5,972 nt of DNA from NCBI GenBank assembly GCA_031254255.1, contig JAIRUT010000114.1, positions 1 through 5,972 of the forward strand, given 5' to 3'. The notes under the pieces are model-generated. The model saw only the letters and a program-made list of their open reading frames with translations, had not been told where the DNA came from and did no database searches. This document shows positions 1 to 5,972 of this stretch, in pieces; position 1 is the stretch's first letter, and the number at the start of each line of letters is the position of its first letter. This DNA comes from Coriobacteriales bacterium. Its GTDB lineage: Bacteria; Actinomycetota; Coriobacteriia; Coriobacteriales; UBA8131. The position numbers and the translations under genes are program-made.

Positions 1-1770
1 CATGTCGACAGGGCCAAGCGTCGGCGACAGCGGCTCCTGACGACGCTTGAACTCAGACACTCGAACCCGATGCAACACGTCAGCGATGATTTCCGGATCG
101 ATCGGATCAAGCAGATGCCCAGAACTGGTGGCATCAATGATCTGGTCGATCCCCATGTTCTCCTCAATATGCAACTTGAGGATGCGGTCAAGAACCTCAT
201 ATGGCGGCAACGTGTCCTGATCGAGTTGCCCGGCGAAGAGCTCGGCAGAGGGAGCCTTTGTCAGTATCGCTGCTGGGATCACCTTCTGCTTCGTGTTTCG
301 CCACTCCGCCAGACCGTAGACATCGGTCTTGTAGATGTTTCCGAGCGGCGCATAGGATCCGGCTGTGTCGCCATAAAGCGTCGAATAACCGACGGCAGCC
401 TCGGACTTGTTGGTCGTATTCAGGAGCAGCCAGCCATGGGTGTTCGCCAGCTGCATGAGGTGAATCATGCGGATCCGGGCCTGGATGTTTTGTTGCGCCA
501 AATCAGATCCCAACGAGCCCAGTTGCTCCTGGTAGAGCTCGCTGAAGGCCTTGAGCGGCCCGTCGATCGGTAAGATCACCGTCTTGATGCCGAGGGCCTC
601 GGCTAATTCCTGGGCGTCGGCAGTGGATGACTCCGGGGTATGCGCAGATGGCATGATGACCCCGTGCAGATGCTCGGAACCGAGGACATCAGCTGCCAGA
701 ACGGCTGTGACCGCCGAGTCGAGGCCCCCGGAAATCCCAATCACAACGTCAGTAAAGCCGTTTTTATGCAGATAATCGCGTACCGCAACGGTCAGGGCCT
801 TCCAATCAGCCTCATAGGGAAGGAGCGGGGTCACCAGACCATTGTGCACTCCCGCCGTTAAGGATACAGACTCCCCATTCTCGCCCGCCGCCTCAGCCTC
901 AGCCTCAGCTGTCTCAACCCCAGCAGACACCACGTCGGCCTTCTCAACCGTCGCATCCGCCTCTTCAGCCGCCTCGGCAACCACCGCCATCGAGGCCCTG
1001 CCCGGTCCATTCGACTTGAGCGACGGGATGTTCTGGAGAATGACCGACTCCTCAAATACCGGCGCCGAGGCGATCAGCTCCCCTTCCGGATTGATCACGA
1101 GGCTACCGCCGTCGAAAACCATGTCATCCTGGGCACCAACGAGATTGGAGACCATCAACCAAGCCGAATTCATCTGGGCAACCTCCTTGAGATAACCCAG
1201 TTGCTGCGAGGAGGTAAAGAGCGAATCGGCCCCATTGTAGTCTTTGGCCAGTTGCATGATGATCAGGTCGCAATCACGCAGGTCATTGGTCTCGTCCGGA
1301 TAGGCGTCGAGAATGATGCAGACCGTCAGCCCCTCCATCTTGACTTTGACCATATCTGTGCCGCGGATGTCCGAAGCGTAAGACGCATCTGTCTCCTGAC
1401 CTCCATCCTCGCCAAAGGTGCCGTACGAGAACCCGAGACTGCCACCATCCCCGTCCTTGCAGTAGAGGGATTCCGGCTCGCAGAAAAACCCGGGAACATC
1501 CGGGATCTGCTGCGGCAGGACCATTCCCAGCAGTATGGGCAACTTGGCCTCTTTGATCAGACGCTGCGCCGTATCCAAGACCTCGGCAGCAAAAGCAGCC
1601 GAACGACCGAGGCCATGCAGGGGAAAGCCGGTCAGGGCGTAGGCCGGAAAGACCACAAGGTCAGGCGGATAAGGCTGTTTTGACAAAGCTTCGACGGCTT
1701 TGAGGACCATGTCGGCATTATCTTTGAGAGCCCCGGTAGTTGGATTGTTCTGGACAAGTGCTACGTACAC
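1..1770 (-). CDS. nadE: NAD+ synthetase, two-domain (glutamine-type) with degenerate glutaminase domain; 3' end cut by window
   Basis: Catalyses the last step of NAD+ synthesis, ATP-dependent amidation of nicotinate adenine dinucleotide, in the cytosol. 590 codons are visible without a stop; family members of this architecture are about 540-680 residues, so a short C-terminal piece is missing. Residues 1-250 have the nitrilase-type amidase fold (start MYVALVQNNP; retained segment VGAQDDMVFDGGS at 211-223). Residues 259-310 are an Ala/Glu-rich linker. From about 315 the synthetase domain is intact: ATP-binding SGGLDSA (347-353), then ARIRM, NTTNKSEAAVGYSTLYGD, KTDVYGLAEW and PSAELFAGQLDQDTLPPY. 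Oddity: the amidase triad Glu-Lys-Cys appears replaced by Ala43, Gly117 and Asp155, so ammonia rather than glutamine is the inferred nitrogen donor. The GTG start is chosen because an in-frame TGA lies two codons upstream and the N-terminus fits the family. The ribosome binding site is weak (GCGAGTG). Confidence 0.95.
   Translation of the reverse strand, partial: MYVALVQNNPTTGALKDNADMVLKAVEALSKQPYPPDLVVFPAYALTGFPLHGLGRSAAFAAEVLDTAQRLIKEAKLPILLGMVLPQQIPDVPGFFCEPESLYCKDGDGGSLGFSYGTFGEDGGQETDASYASDIRGTDMVKVKMEGLTVCIILDAYPDETNDLRDCDLIIMQLAKDYNGADSLFTSSQQLGYLKEVAQMNSAWLMVSNLVGAQDDMVFDGGSLVINPEGELIASAPVFEESVILQNIPSLKSNGPGRASMAVVAEAAEEADATVEKADVVSAGVETAEAEAEAAGENGESVSLTAGVHNGLVTPLLPYEADWKALTVAVRDYLHKNGFTDVVIGISGGLDSAVTAVLAADVLGSEHLHGVIMPSAHTPESSTADAQELAEALGIKTVILPIDGPLKAFSELYQEQLGSLGSDLAQQNIQARIRMIHLMQLANTHGWLLLNTTNKSEAAVGYSTLYGDTAGSYAPLGNIYKTDVYGLAEWRNTKQKVIPAAILTKAPSAELFAGQLDQDTLPPYEVLDRILKLHIEENMGIDQIIDATSSGHLLDPIDPEIIADVLHRVRVSEFKRRQEPLSPTLGPVDM
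888..996 (-). other. Ala/Glu-rich interdomain linker of NadE
   Basis: Codons for roughly residues 259-295 of NadE are dominated by Ala, Glu and Val (for example AVVAEAAEEADATVEKADVV). The segment separates the amidase-like domain from the synthetase domain and matches no motif I know. It is strongly acidic and probably flexible or helical. The family has a linker here, but this composition is low-complexity and presumably not conserved. Confidence 0.6.
891..908. repeat. Three perfect tandem copies of the hexamer CCTCAG inside nadE
   Basis: The plus strand reads CCTCAG three times in a row. On the coding strand this gives alternating GCT GAG codons, i.e. the Ala-Glu-Ala-Glu-Ala-Glu run at residues 288-293 of NadE. 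Because the unit is six bases, gain or loss of a copy would change linker length without shifting the frame. Confidence 0.8.
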
Positions 1771-1797
1771 AATTCACTCGCTTCGTTGATAGCTGAA

Positions 1798-1824
1798 TCT
1801 ATACCTGAAAACGTTTAAATACAA
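1798..1824 (-). promoter_or_regulatory. Possible sigma-70-type promoter for nadE
   Basis: On the minus strand TTGTAT (1824-1819) could be a -35 and TATAGA (1803-1798) a -10 element. The spacer is only 15 bases, short of the usual 17; shifting the -35 to TTTGTA gives 16. Transcription would begin about 20 bases before the GTG start of nadE. The AT-rich setting favours a promoter, but single matches of this quality occur by chance. Confidence 0.35.
1809..1816. promoter_or_regulatory. Palindrome AAACGTTT within the putative nadE promoter spacer
   Basis: A perfect 8-base palindrome lies between the proposed -35 and -10 elements, a position where a repressor would block polymerase. It is short, the flanks do not extend the symmetry, and there is no second copy in the gap. 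I do not recognise it as the box of a known NAD regulator. Confidence 0.2.
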
Positions 1825-1899
1825 AAACCAATACAATAAACTATCGCGTTTATCTGAGATAAAACTCAGGAGGAGCAACAAAAAAACCGTTGCCGCCGC

Positions 1900-2574
1900 T
1901 CAAAGTATCCCCTGACTCGCCAGCCTGAGCGCCCCGTATTTGAGCTCGTTGCCAATACTCGTGGACTCATCGTGACCCGGATAAACCCGGGTTTCGGGAG
2001 GCAACTGGGCCAGACGGCGTAAACTCTCACCCATCTGCTGGGGATCTCCGCTTGGCAGGTCAGTGCGCCCACAGGCGCCGGCAAACAGCGTATCCCCGGA
2101 AAGCAACTGCCCGCCTGTGCGATCCCAGAGACAAATACTGCCCTTACTGTGCCCGGGTGTGTGCAAGATCTCCAATAGAGCTTGTCCCAGATTCAGGGTG
2201 TCACCATCATTGAGGGAGTTGACAGCCAAGTCAATGCGGGCATCTTGCCTATCGTAACCAGAATGCATGGCTATTTCTCGGCAGGCAGCCTGGATATCGG
2301 CAATCTCACTGGGATGGGCGTAAATCGGTGCTCCGGTTTGCTGCTGCAGCTCCAACAGCGCACCCAAATGATCCCAGTGGGAATGGGTCAAGACCAGAGC
2401 TTCCACCTGGTGATCGCCTATGGCCACAATAATCTTTTCGGGCTCAGCAGCAGGGTCAACAATTATGACTTTCTCGGCCTCAGCGGCATCACTTAACAAA
2501 TAGCAGTTCGTCGTGAACAGCGGGAACTTTCTCACGGCTATCGTCAGTGTCTCTATCTGAACTACAGTTGGCAT
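1900..2574 (-). CDS. Metallo-beta-lactamase fold hydrolase, glyoxalase-II-like (YcbL-type)
   Basis: A 224-residue cytosolic MBL-fold protein with every metal ligand in place: THSHWDH at 63-69 (His64, His66, Asp68, His69), His142 in TPGHSKGS, Asp161 in SGDTLF and His201 in YPGHDEST. The GRTDLPSGD stretch (169-177) and PGHDEST ending are typical of the glyoxalase-II-like branch that hydrolyses thioesters. It is shorter than classical GloB (about 250-260 residues) and lacks that enzyme's C-terminal glutathione-binding domain, so the substrate cannot be stated; S-lactoyl-type thioesters are one possibility. The ATG start is supported by GGAGAGAAG seven bases upstream. It lies 26 bases after rel, so it is probably in the same transcript; an MBL gene after rel is a common arrangement in Bacillota. 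Confidence 0.93.
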   Translation of the reverse strand: MPTVVQIETLTIAVRKFPLFTTNCYLLSDAAEAEKVIIVDPAAEPEKIIVAIGDHQVEALVLTHSHWDHLGALLELQQQTGAPIYAHPSEIADIQAACREIAMHSGYDRQDARIDLAVNSLNDGDTLNLGQALLEILHTPGHSKGSICLWDRTGGQLLSGDTLFAGACGRTDLPSGDPQQMGESLRRLAQLPPETRVYPGHDESTSIGNELKYGALRLASQGIL

Positions 2575-2581
2575 AGCTTCA

Positions 2582-2590
2582 CTTCTCTCC
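2582..2590 (-). promoter_or_regulatory. Ribosome binding site of the MBL hydrolase gene
   Basis: GGAGAGAAG on the minus strand ends seven bases before the ATG at 2574. It fits a normal Shine-Dalgarno site and fixes the start. It lies within the 26-base gap after the rel stop codon. Confidence 0.65.
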
Positions 2591-2600
2591 AGAAACTCTC

Positions 2601-4931
2601 TCAGTACTTCGAATAGCGCTTGCTCAACGTCTCATTTGGCAACATTCTGCGGGCATCGATCACACTATTGATGTTGCGTAAATCACGCAGGATGCGGTTG
2701 ATGTGGGCAATCTCGCTGACCTCAAAGAGGTAGCGCATCTCCACGATCCCGTCCGGATGGACCTGCATGCTGGCACCCATCATGTTTACGCCGCTGGAGG
2801 CCAAAGCCGATGTGACATCATCGTAAAGGCGCAGGCGATCGATACCCTCGACAAAGACCTCGACATTGTAAGTGTTCTTGCTGCCGCCGCGATCCGCCCA
2901 AGATACCGGGATGATCCGCTCGGGCGTCGAGCAAAGGTCAGAGGCATTCGGACAGTCGGACCGATGCACAGAAACCCCGCGCCCACGTGTGATGAAGCCG
3001 ATTATCTCATCCCCAGGGACGGGGTTGCAGCAATGCGCAAGGCGAACCAGCACGCCATCCAAGCCCTTGACGATCACTCCGGATGAACCAGAACCGGATT
3101 TGCGCTGTTGGTGCTGCTGCGGTCGCTTGATCGGTAACAACGGGGAATCCGTGGCAGAATCACCATGAATGCCGGTTCCCGCCCCATATTCCAGCAGTAG
3201 TTCCGGAGAGGCCATGGAAACCGGAGTCTGGTCTGCCGAAAGCTCCCGGATCAGGCGATGGGCAACCTGGCGGGCAGACTGCTTGTTGGATCCAATCAAT
3301 GCCAGCAGATCATCCGCGTTCCCATCAATCATCTCTGTAGCCAGCTTCTTCAAAGCCTTCTGGGAACGCGGGGAGGAGACCCCAAGATTGTGGCGACGCA
3401 TCTCCGCAGAAAGGAGATCCTTGCCACGCTGGATATCATCTCCCCTGCCCTGTTTAGACAGGTAGGAGCGGATCTTAGAGCGGGCAGAGGCAGTCTTGAC
3501 GATATTCAACCAGTCACGCGAGGGCCCGGAGTTCTTCTGAGTCAGGATCTCCACGCGGTCCCCGATGTTCAGCTCGTAGCTCAGGGGCACGATGTTTCCA
3601 TTGACCTTAGCACCCACGCAATGGTGCCCAACCTGAGTATGGATGGCATAGGCAAAGTCGATCGGGGTCGAGCCAGACCGCAATGGAATGACCTCCCCTT
3701 TCGGAGTGAAGACAAAGACCTCCGAGTAATCCAAGCCCTGCCTGAGGTAGTCCATGAATTCCCGCGGGTCTTCCGTCTCCTCGGTCGCTTCCAGCATCTG
3801 GCGCAGCCAAGCCAGCTGCTCGTCTAATATCTTGTCTTCCTTGCTGGCAGAACGGCCTTTGTAGCGCCAGTGGGCAGCGACACCGTATTCCGCCGTATGG
3901 TGCATCTCGGTGGTCCTGATCTGGATCTCCAGCGGCCGACCGGCAGAACCGATGACTGTGGTGTGCAGGCTCTTGTAGCCATTGGCTTTGGGTGTGGCGA
4001 TATAGTCCTTGAAGCGGCCGGTGAGCGGCGTCCAGAGGACGTGGGCGGCCCCCAGACAGGTGTAGCACTCGTTGATCGTCTCGACGATCACCCTGAGAGC
4101 GATAAGGTCATAGATCTCCGAGAAATCCTTGCCCTTCTGGGACATCTTCTGATAGATCGACCAGAGATGCTTCGGTCGGCCGGTGATGTGCGCCTTGATG
4201 CCGAGTTTCTCAAACTCCACAGTCAGAAGCCTGATGCTCTCAGCGAGGTAGGCCTCGCGGGCCTCGCGGGAGTCGGCAACCATCCGACTGACCTGATTAA
4301 AGCGGGCCGGCTCCAGATAATAGAAGGCCAGGTCCTCAAGCTCCCACTTGATTGAGTTGATGCCCAGGCGATGGGCCAATGGGGCGTATATCTCCATCGT
4401 CTCCCGAGCTTTGAAAATGCGTCGGTCCTCACGCAGAGCGGTCAGAGTGCGCATGTTATGCAGGCGGTCGGCCAGTTTGATGACGATCACCCGGATATCC
4501 TTGTTCATTGCGATGAACATCTTACGCAGGTTGTTGACCTGCTGCTCTGAGAGTGACTCGACCTCGATGCGGGTGATCTTCGTGACCCCCTCGACCAACG
4601 CGGCTATGTCCGGGTTGAAGTTTTCGATCAGGTCGCTAAGCTCGACCTCCGTGTCCTCCACTGTATCGTGAAGCAGGGCAGCTGCGACTGTGTCCGCATC
4701 CATGCGCAACTCGCCAAGGATCATGGCCACCTGAACAGGGTGACTGATGTAGAGCTCACCAGACTTACGCACTTGGTCGGCATGGACTAACCTGGCAAAG
4801 TGAAAGGCCTTCTCCACCATTATGCAGTCAGCATCATTCATGTACGACTTGACCTGCTGGAGCAGATTCTCCCAAGACTCCAGCAGGTCGCCGGTCAGCT
4901 CAGGCATCAGTTTATCTTGGGCGTCAGTCAT
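2601..4931 (-). CDS. rel: Bifunctional (p)ppGpp synthetase/hydrolase (RelA/SpoT family, Rel)
   Basis: 776 residues, full length for a long RSH protein of the stringent response; makes and degrades (p)ppGpp and senses stalled ribosomes. The hydrolase HD domain (about 40-195) has Arg55, His64, His88-Asp89, Glu92-Asp93 (LLHDTVEDT) and Asn159 (ADRLHN). The synthetase domain (about 245-365) has Asp275 in YDLIALRV, RFKDYIATPKANGYKSLHT (306-324) and Glu335 in EIQIRT. The RFKD is the RXKD signature of bifunctional Rel/SpoT rather than the EXDD of synthetase-only RelA, so both activities are expected. The C-terminal half has TGS (about 404-465), a helical region, a zinc-finger CC domain (Cys634, Cys635, His656, Cys660) and ACT (about 688-762). 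A Gln/Gly/Ser-rich linker (about 603-617) precedes the CC domain. The gene overlaps the upstream helicase gene by ATGA, implying translational coupling. Its AGGAG site sits only two bases before the ATG, unusually close. Confidence 0.97.
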   Translation of the reverse strand: MTDAQDKLMPELTGDLLESWENLLQQVKSYMNDADCIMVEKAFHFARLVHADQVRKSGELYISHPVQVAMILGELRMDADTVAAALLHDTVEDTEVELSDLIENFNPDIAALVEGVTKITRIEVESLSEQQVNNLRKMFIAMNKDIRVIVIKLADRLHNMRTLTALREDRRIFKARETMEIYAPLAHRLGINSIKWELEDLAFYYLEPARFNQVSRMVADSREAREAYLAESIRLLTVEFEKLGIKAHITGRPKHLWSIYQKMSQKGKDFSEIYDLIALRVIVETINECYTCLGAAHVLWTPLTGRFKDYIATPKANGYKSLHTTVIGSAGRPLEIQIRTTEMHHTAEYGVAAHWRYKGRSASKEDKILDEQLAWLRQMLEATEETEDPREFMDYLRQGLDYSEVFVFTPKGEVIPLRSGSTPIDFAYAIHTQVGHHCVGAKVNGNIVPLSYELNIGDRVEILTQKNSGPSRDWLNIVKTASARSKIRSYLSKQGRGDDIQRGKDLLSAEMRRHNLGVSSPRSQKALKKLATEMIDGNADDLLALIGSNKQSARQVAHRLIRELSADQTPVSMASPELLLEYGAGTGIHGDSATDSPLLPIKRPQQHQQRKSGSGSSGVIVKGLDGVLVRLAHCCNPVPGDEIIGFITRGRGVSVHRSDCPNASDLCSTPERIIPVSWADRGGSKNTYNVEVFVEGIDRLRLYDDVTSALASSGVNMMGASMQVHPDGIVEMRYLFEVSEIAHINRILRDLRNINSVIDARRMLPNETLSKRYSKY
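4928..4931 (-). other. ATGA stop/start overlap coupling the helicase gene to rel
   Basis: The TGA stop of the helicase gene (4930-4928) shares bases with the ATG start of rel (4931-4929). AGGAG at 4938-4934 lies inside the upstream gene with a two-base spacer. This layout favours reinitiation by ribosomes finishing the upstream gene over independent initiation. No upstream in-frame ATG, GTG or TTG close by gives rel a better start. Confidence 0.8.
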
Positions 4932-5972
4932 TGCTCCTGTCCAAATACCCTTCCCCTCTGCAAGGTCCGCAGAGGCAATAGTGGCCGCTGGATGAAGTCC
5001 TCAAGCAGTGTTGGCTCTTGGCTGAGGGCCCATTCAACGAAATTGTCAAATGCTTCGAGTTCTCCCAGCGCTTCAAGGTAATAGCTGGAGTCCTCCAGAT
5101 CAACCTTGTCTGAATTTGCGGGCAACTCGATAACACGGGATGTATCTTCATATGATACTGCAATCAGAGCCAATTCCGCAAAAATTATCAGCGCCGCCTG
5201 AAGTTGTCGGATGTCAAGCTCGCTTTCCGGATCAGCAAGCTTGATGCCAGCGACGAGGGCATCGTCGCTGAGGGCGATCGAGCCTTGCGAGCGTTGGACA
5301 GCCCGCAGGTAGCGGTAGAGGAACTCAAGGTCGCTGCGCTTTGGAGCGCGAGATGACACCAGGCGGCGGCTGGCTTGGATGTCTGCGGCACCGAAGAGCA
5401 GGTGCACCCAGGCTTCCTGACCGTCGCGGCCGGCGCGGCCGGCCATCTGGACAAAGGCAGTTGGGGAAAGCGGAGTGTCCCAGAAGACCACGTGACGCAG
5501 GTTCGGAAGGTTCACGCCCTCGCCAAAGGCCGAGGTGGCAAAGAGCAGGCGCAGGCTGCCATTTGGGTACTCAGCCTCGATCCGCATGCGCTCTTGATCC
5601 TCCAGCCCAGCGTGGTAAAAGCCGATACTCTCGGCATCATCGGGGCAGGCCTTGCGCAGCTGGCGGCAAAGCAAACGCGCCGCCTCGCGCGAATTGACAT
5701 AGATCAAGCAGGTCTCCAAGGCGGCTACCAATGGCATCAGGGCGGCAGCCTTACCGGTCTCGCCCCGGCGGTCGACAAGCCTCAGATTTGGCCGTCTGGT
5801 CTCGTCAATGACGAGGGAATCAAGGCCGAGTTCTGCGGAGATGTGCTCGCCGGCCTGATCCGGGGCCGTAGCTGTGCAGGCCAGTATCTGAGCATGGGGA
5901 AAATACTCGGACAGCTTAGAGAGGCTGCGATATGCCGGGCGGTGATGATACGTCTCAGTGAAGAGATGGTGG
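4928..5972 (-). CDS. RecQ-like superfamily 2 helicase C-terminal part, probably of a RecJ-helicase fusion; 5' end cut by window
   Basis: 347 complete codons plus a stop; the reading frame stays open to the right edge. Numbering from the first full codon (5971): HHLFTETYHHRPAYR at 1-15 follows helicase motif II and aligns in spacing with the RecQ stretch HCVSQWGHDFRPDYR, so the DEAH-type motif is probably just outside. Then come ACTATA (31-36, motif III), RRPNLR (59-64), CLIYVNSRE (88-96, motif IV), YHAGL (119-123), ATSAFGEGVN (145-154, motif V) and QMAGRAGRDG (175-184, motif VI). This is a complete second RecA-like motor domain. The last about 140 residues contain no cysteine, so there is no RecQ zinc domain; they resemble the C-terminal region of Bacillota RecJ (LEFLYRYLRAV, later KVDLEDSSYY). 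With rel directly downstream, a RecJ exonuclease with a fused helicase is the best inference, but no DHH nuclease part is visible. A stand-alone RecQ-like helicase is the alternative. Confidence 0.85.
   Translation of the reverse strand, partial: HHLFTETYHHRPAYRSLSKLSEYFPHAQILACTATAPDQAGEHISAELGLDSLVIDETRRPNLRLVDRRGETGKAAALMPLVAALETCLIYVNSREAARLLCRQLRKACPDDAESIGFYHAGLEDQERMRIEAEYPNGSLRLLFATSAFGEGVNLPNLRHVVFWDTPLSPTAFVQMAGRAGRDGQEAWVHLLFGAADIQASRRLVSSRAPKRSDLEFLYRYLRAVQRSQGSIALSDDALVAGIKLADPESELDIRQLQAALIIFAELALIAVSYEDTSRVIELPANSDKVDLEDSSYYLEALGELEAFDNFVEWALSQEPTLLEDFIQRPLLPLRTLQRGRVFGQEQ

Larger units (their letters stand above)
1771..1899. other. AT-rich intergenic gap between the MBL hydrolase gene and nadE
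   Basis: This 129-base stretch is the only sizeable gap in the window and is far more AT-rich than the genes beside it. It holds a possible nadE promoter (1798-1824), an 8-base palindrome AAACGTTT (1809-1816), and two small inverted repeats just after the MBL stop: GCAAC/GTTGC (1875-1893, loop with seven T on the coding strand) and CTGAG/CTCAG (1854-1869). Neither hairpin has the strong GC stem plus trailing T-run of a standard intrinsic terminator. I see no open reading frame or RNA gene in it. Confidence 0.6.

Noticed and set aside
70..573. Plus-strand open frame of 167 codons
   Set aside because: It lies entirely antisense to well-conserved NadE synthetase motifs and encodes nothing recognisable; it is a shadow of the real gene.
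842..1195. Plus-strand Ala/Ser-rich open frame of 117 codons
   Set aside because: Its composition is the mirror of the Ala/Glu-rich NadE linker on the other strand; no ribosome binding site or family resemblance.
1868..1875. AGGAGGAG, a perfect Shine-Dalgarno-like string on the plus strand
   Set aside because: No start codon or open frame follows at a usable distance on the plus strand.
1880..1899. Intrinsic terminator after the MBL gene, suggested by seven T following a GC-rich stretch
   Set aside because: The GC-rich stretch GCGGCGGCAACGG has no complementary left arm upstream, so no proper stem precedes the T-run.
3607..4068. Minus-strand open frame of 153 codons in another frame of rel
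   Set aside because: It overlaps the Rel synthetase and TGS codons, which are intact in the main frame; no sign of programmed frameshifting.
4251..4270. Nine-base tandem repeat GCCTCGCGG in rel
   Set aside because: It encodes Arg-Glu-Ala-Arg-Glu-Ala in a helical stretch of Rel; only two copies, in frame, and in a region that varies among Rel proteins.
2703..4671. Several plus-strand open frames of 98-189 codons across rel
   Set aside because: All are antisense to conserved Rel domains with normal protein conservation on the minus strand; GC-rich shadow frames.
5425..5445. GGCCGGCGC-type repeated GC-rich palindromic stretch
   Set aside because: It is explained by the codons for Ala-Gly-Arg-Ala-Gly-Arg in helicase motif VI.

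Overview
The window carries four genes, all transcribed from the minus strand (right to left). In transcription order they are: the 3' end of a RecQ-like helicase gene (probably the C-terminal half of a RecJ-helicase fusion), a bifunctional (p)ppGpp synthetase/hydrolase (rel), a small glyoxalase-II-like metallo-beta-lactamase (MBL) hydrolase, and a two-domain NAD+ synthetase (nadE) that runs off the left edge. I see no tRNA, rRNA, CRISPR array, insertion sequence or credible plus-strand gene. The sequence looks moderately GC-rich in the genes and clearly AT-rich in the one real intergenic gap.

The order recJ-rel-MBL hydrolase is typical of Bacillota, where recJ-apt-rel-dtd-MBL is a common housekeeping neighbourhood. 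The full-length Rel with an RXKD synthetase loop and an intact HD site is also what such genomes carry. A Clostridia-like member of the Bacillota is therefore the best guess, but the species cannot be named. The apt and dtd genes usually found in this cluster are absent between the genes here.

Layout: 5972-4928 helicase C-terminal part; 4931-2601 rel, overlapping the helicase gene by the four bases ATGA; 2574-1900 MBL hydrolase, 26 bases after rel; 1899-1771 an AT-rich gap with a possible promoter; 1770-1 nadE, starting with GTG and cut at residue 590. The first three genes look like one operon. nadE may be read through from them or have its own promoter.

The most notable point is in nadE. 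Its C-terminal synthetase domain looks fully intact. Its N-terminal nitrilase-type glutaminase domain keeps the fold-level conserved segments but appears to have lost all three catalytic positions (Glu to Ala43, Lys to Gly117, Cys to Asp155), as well as the loop after the nucleophile. It reads as a pseudo-glutaminase fused to a working, presumably ammonia-fed NAD+ synthetase. The second point is the RecQ-like helicase attached to a RecJ-like C-terminal tail. I did not find a wholly unknown system here; the rest is a housekeeping cluster for DNA repair, the stringent response and cofactor synthesis.
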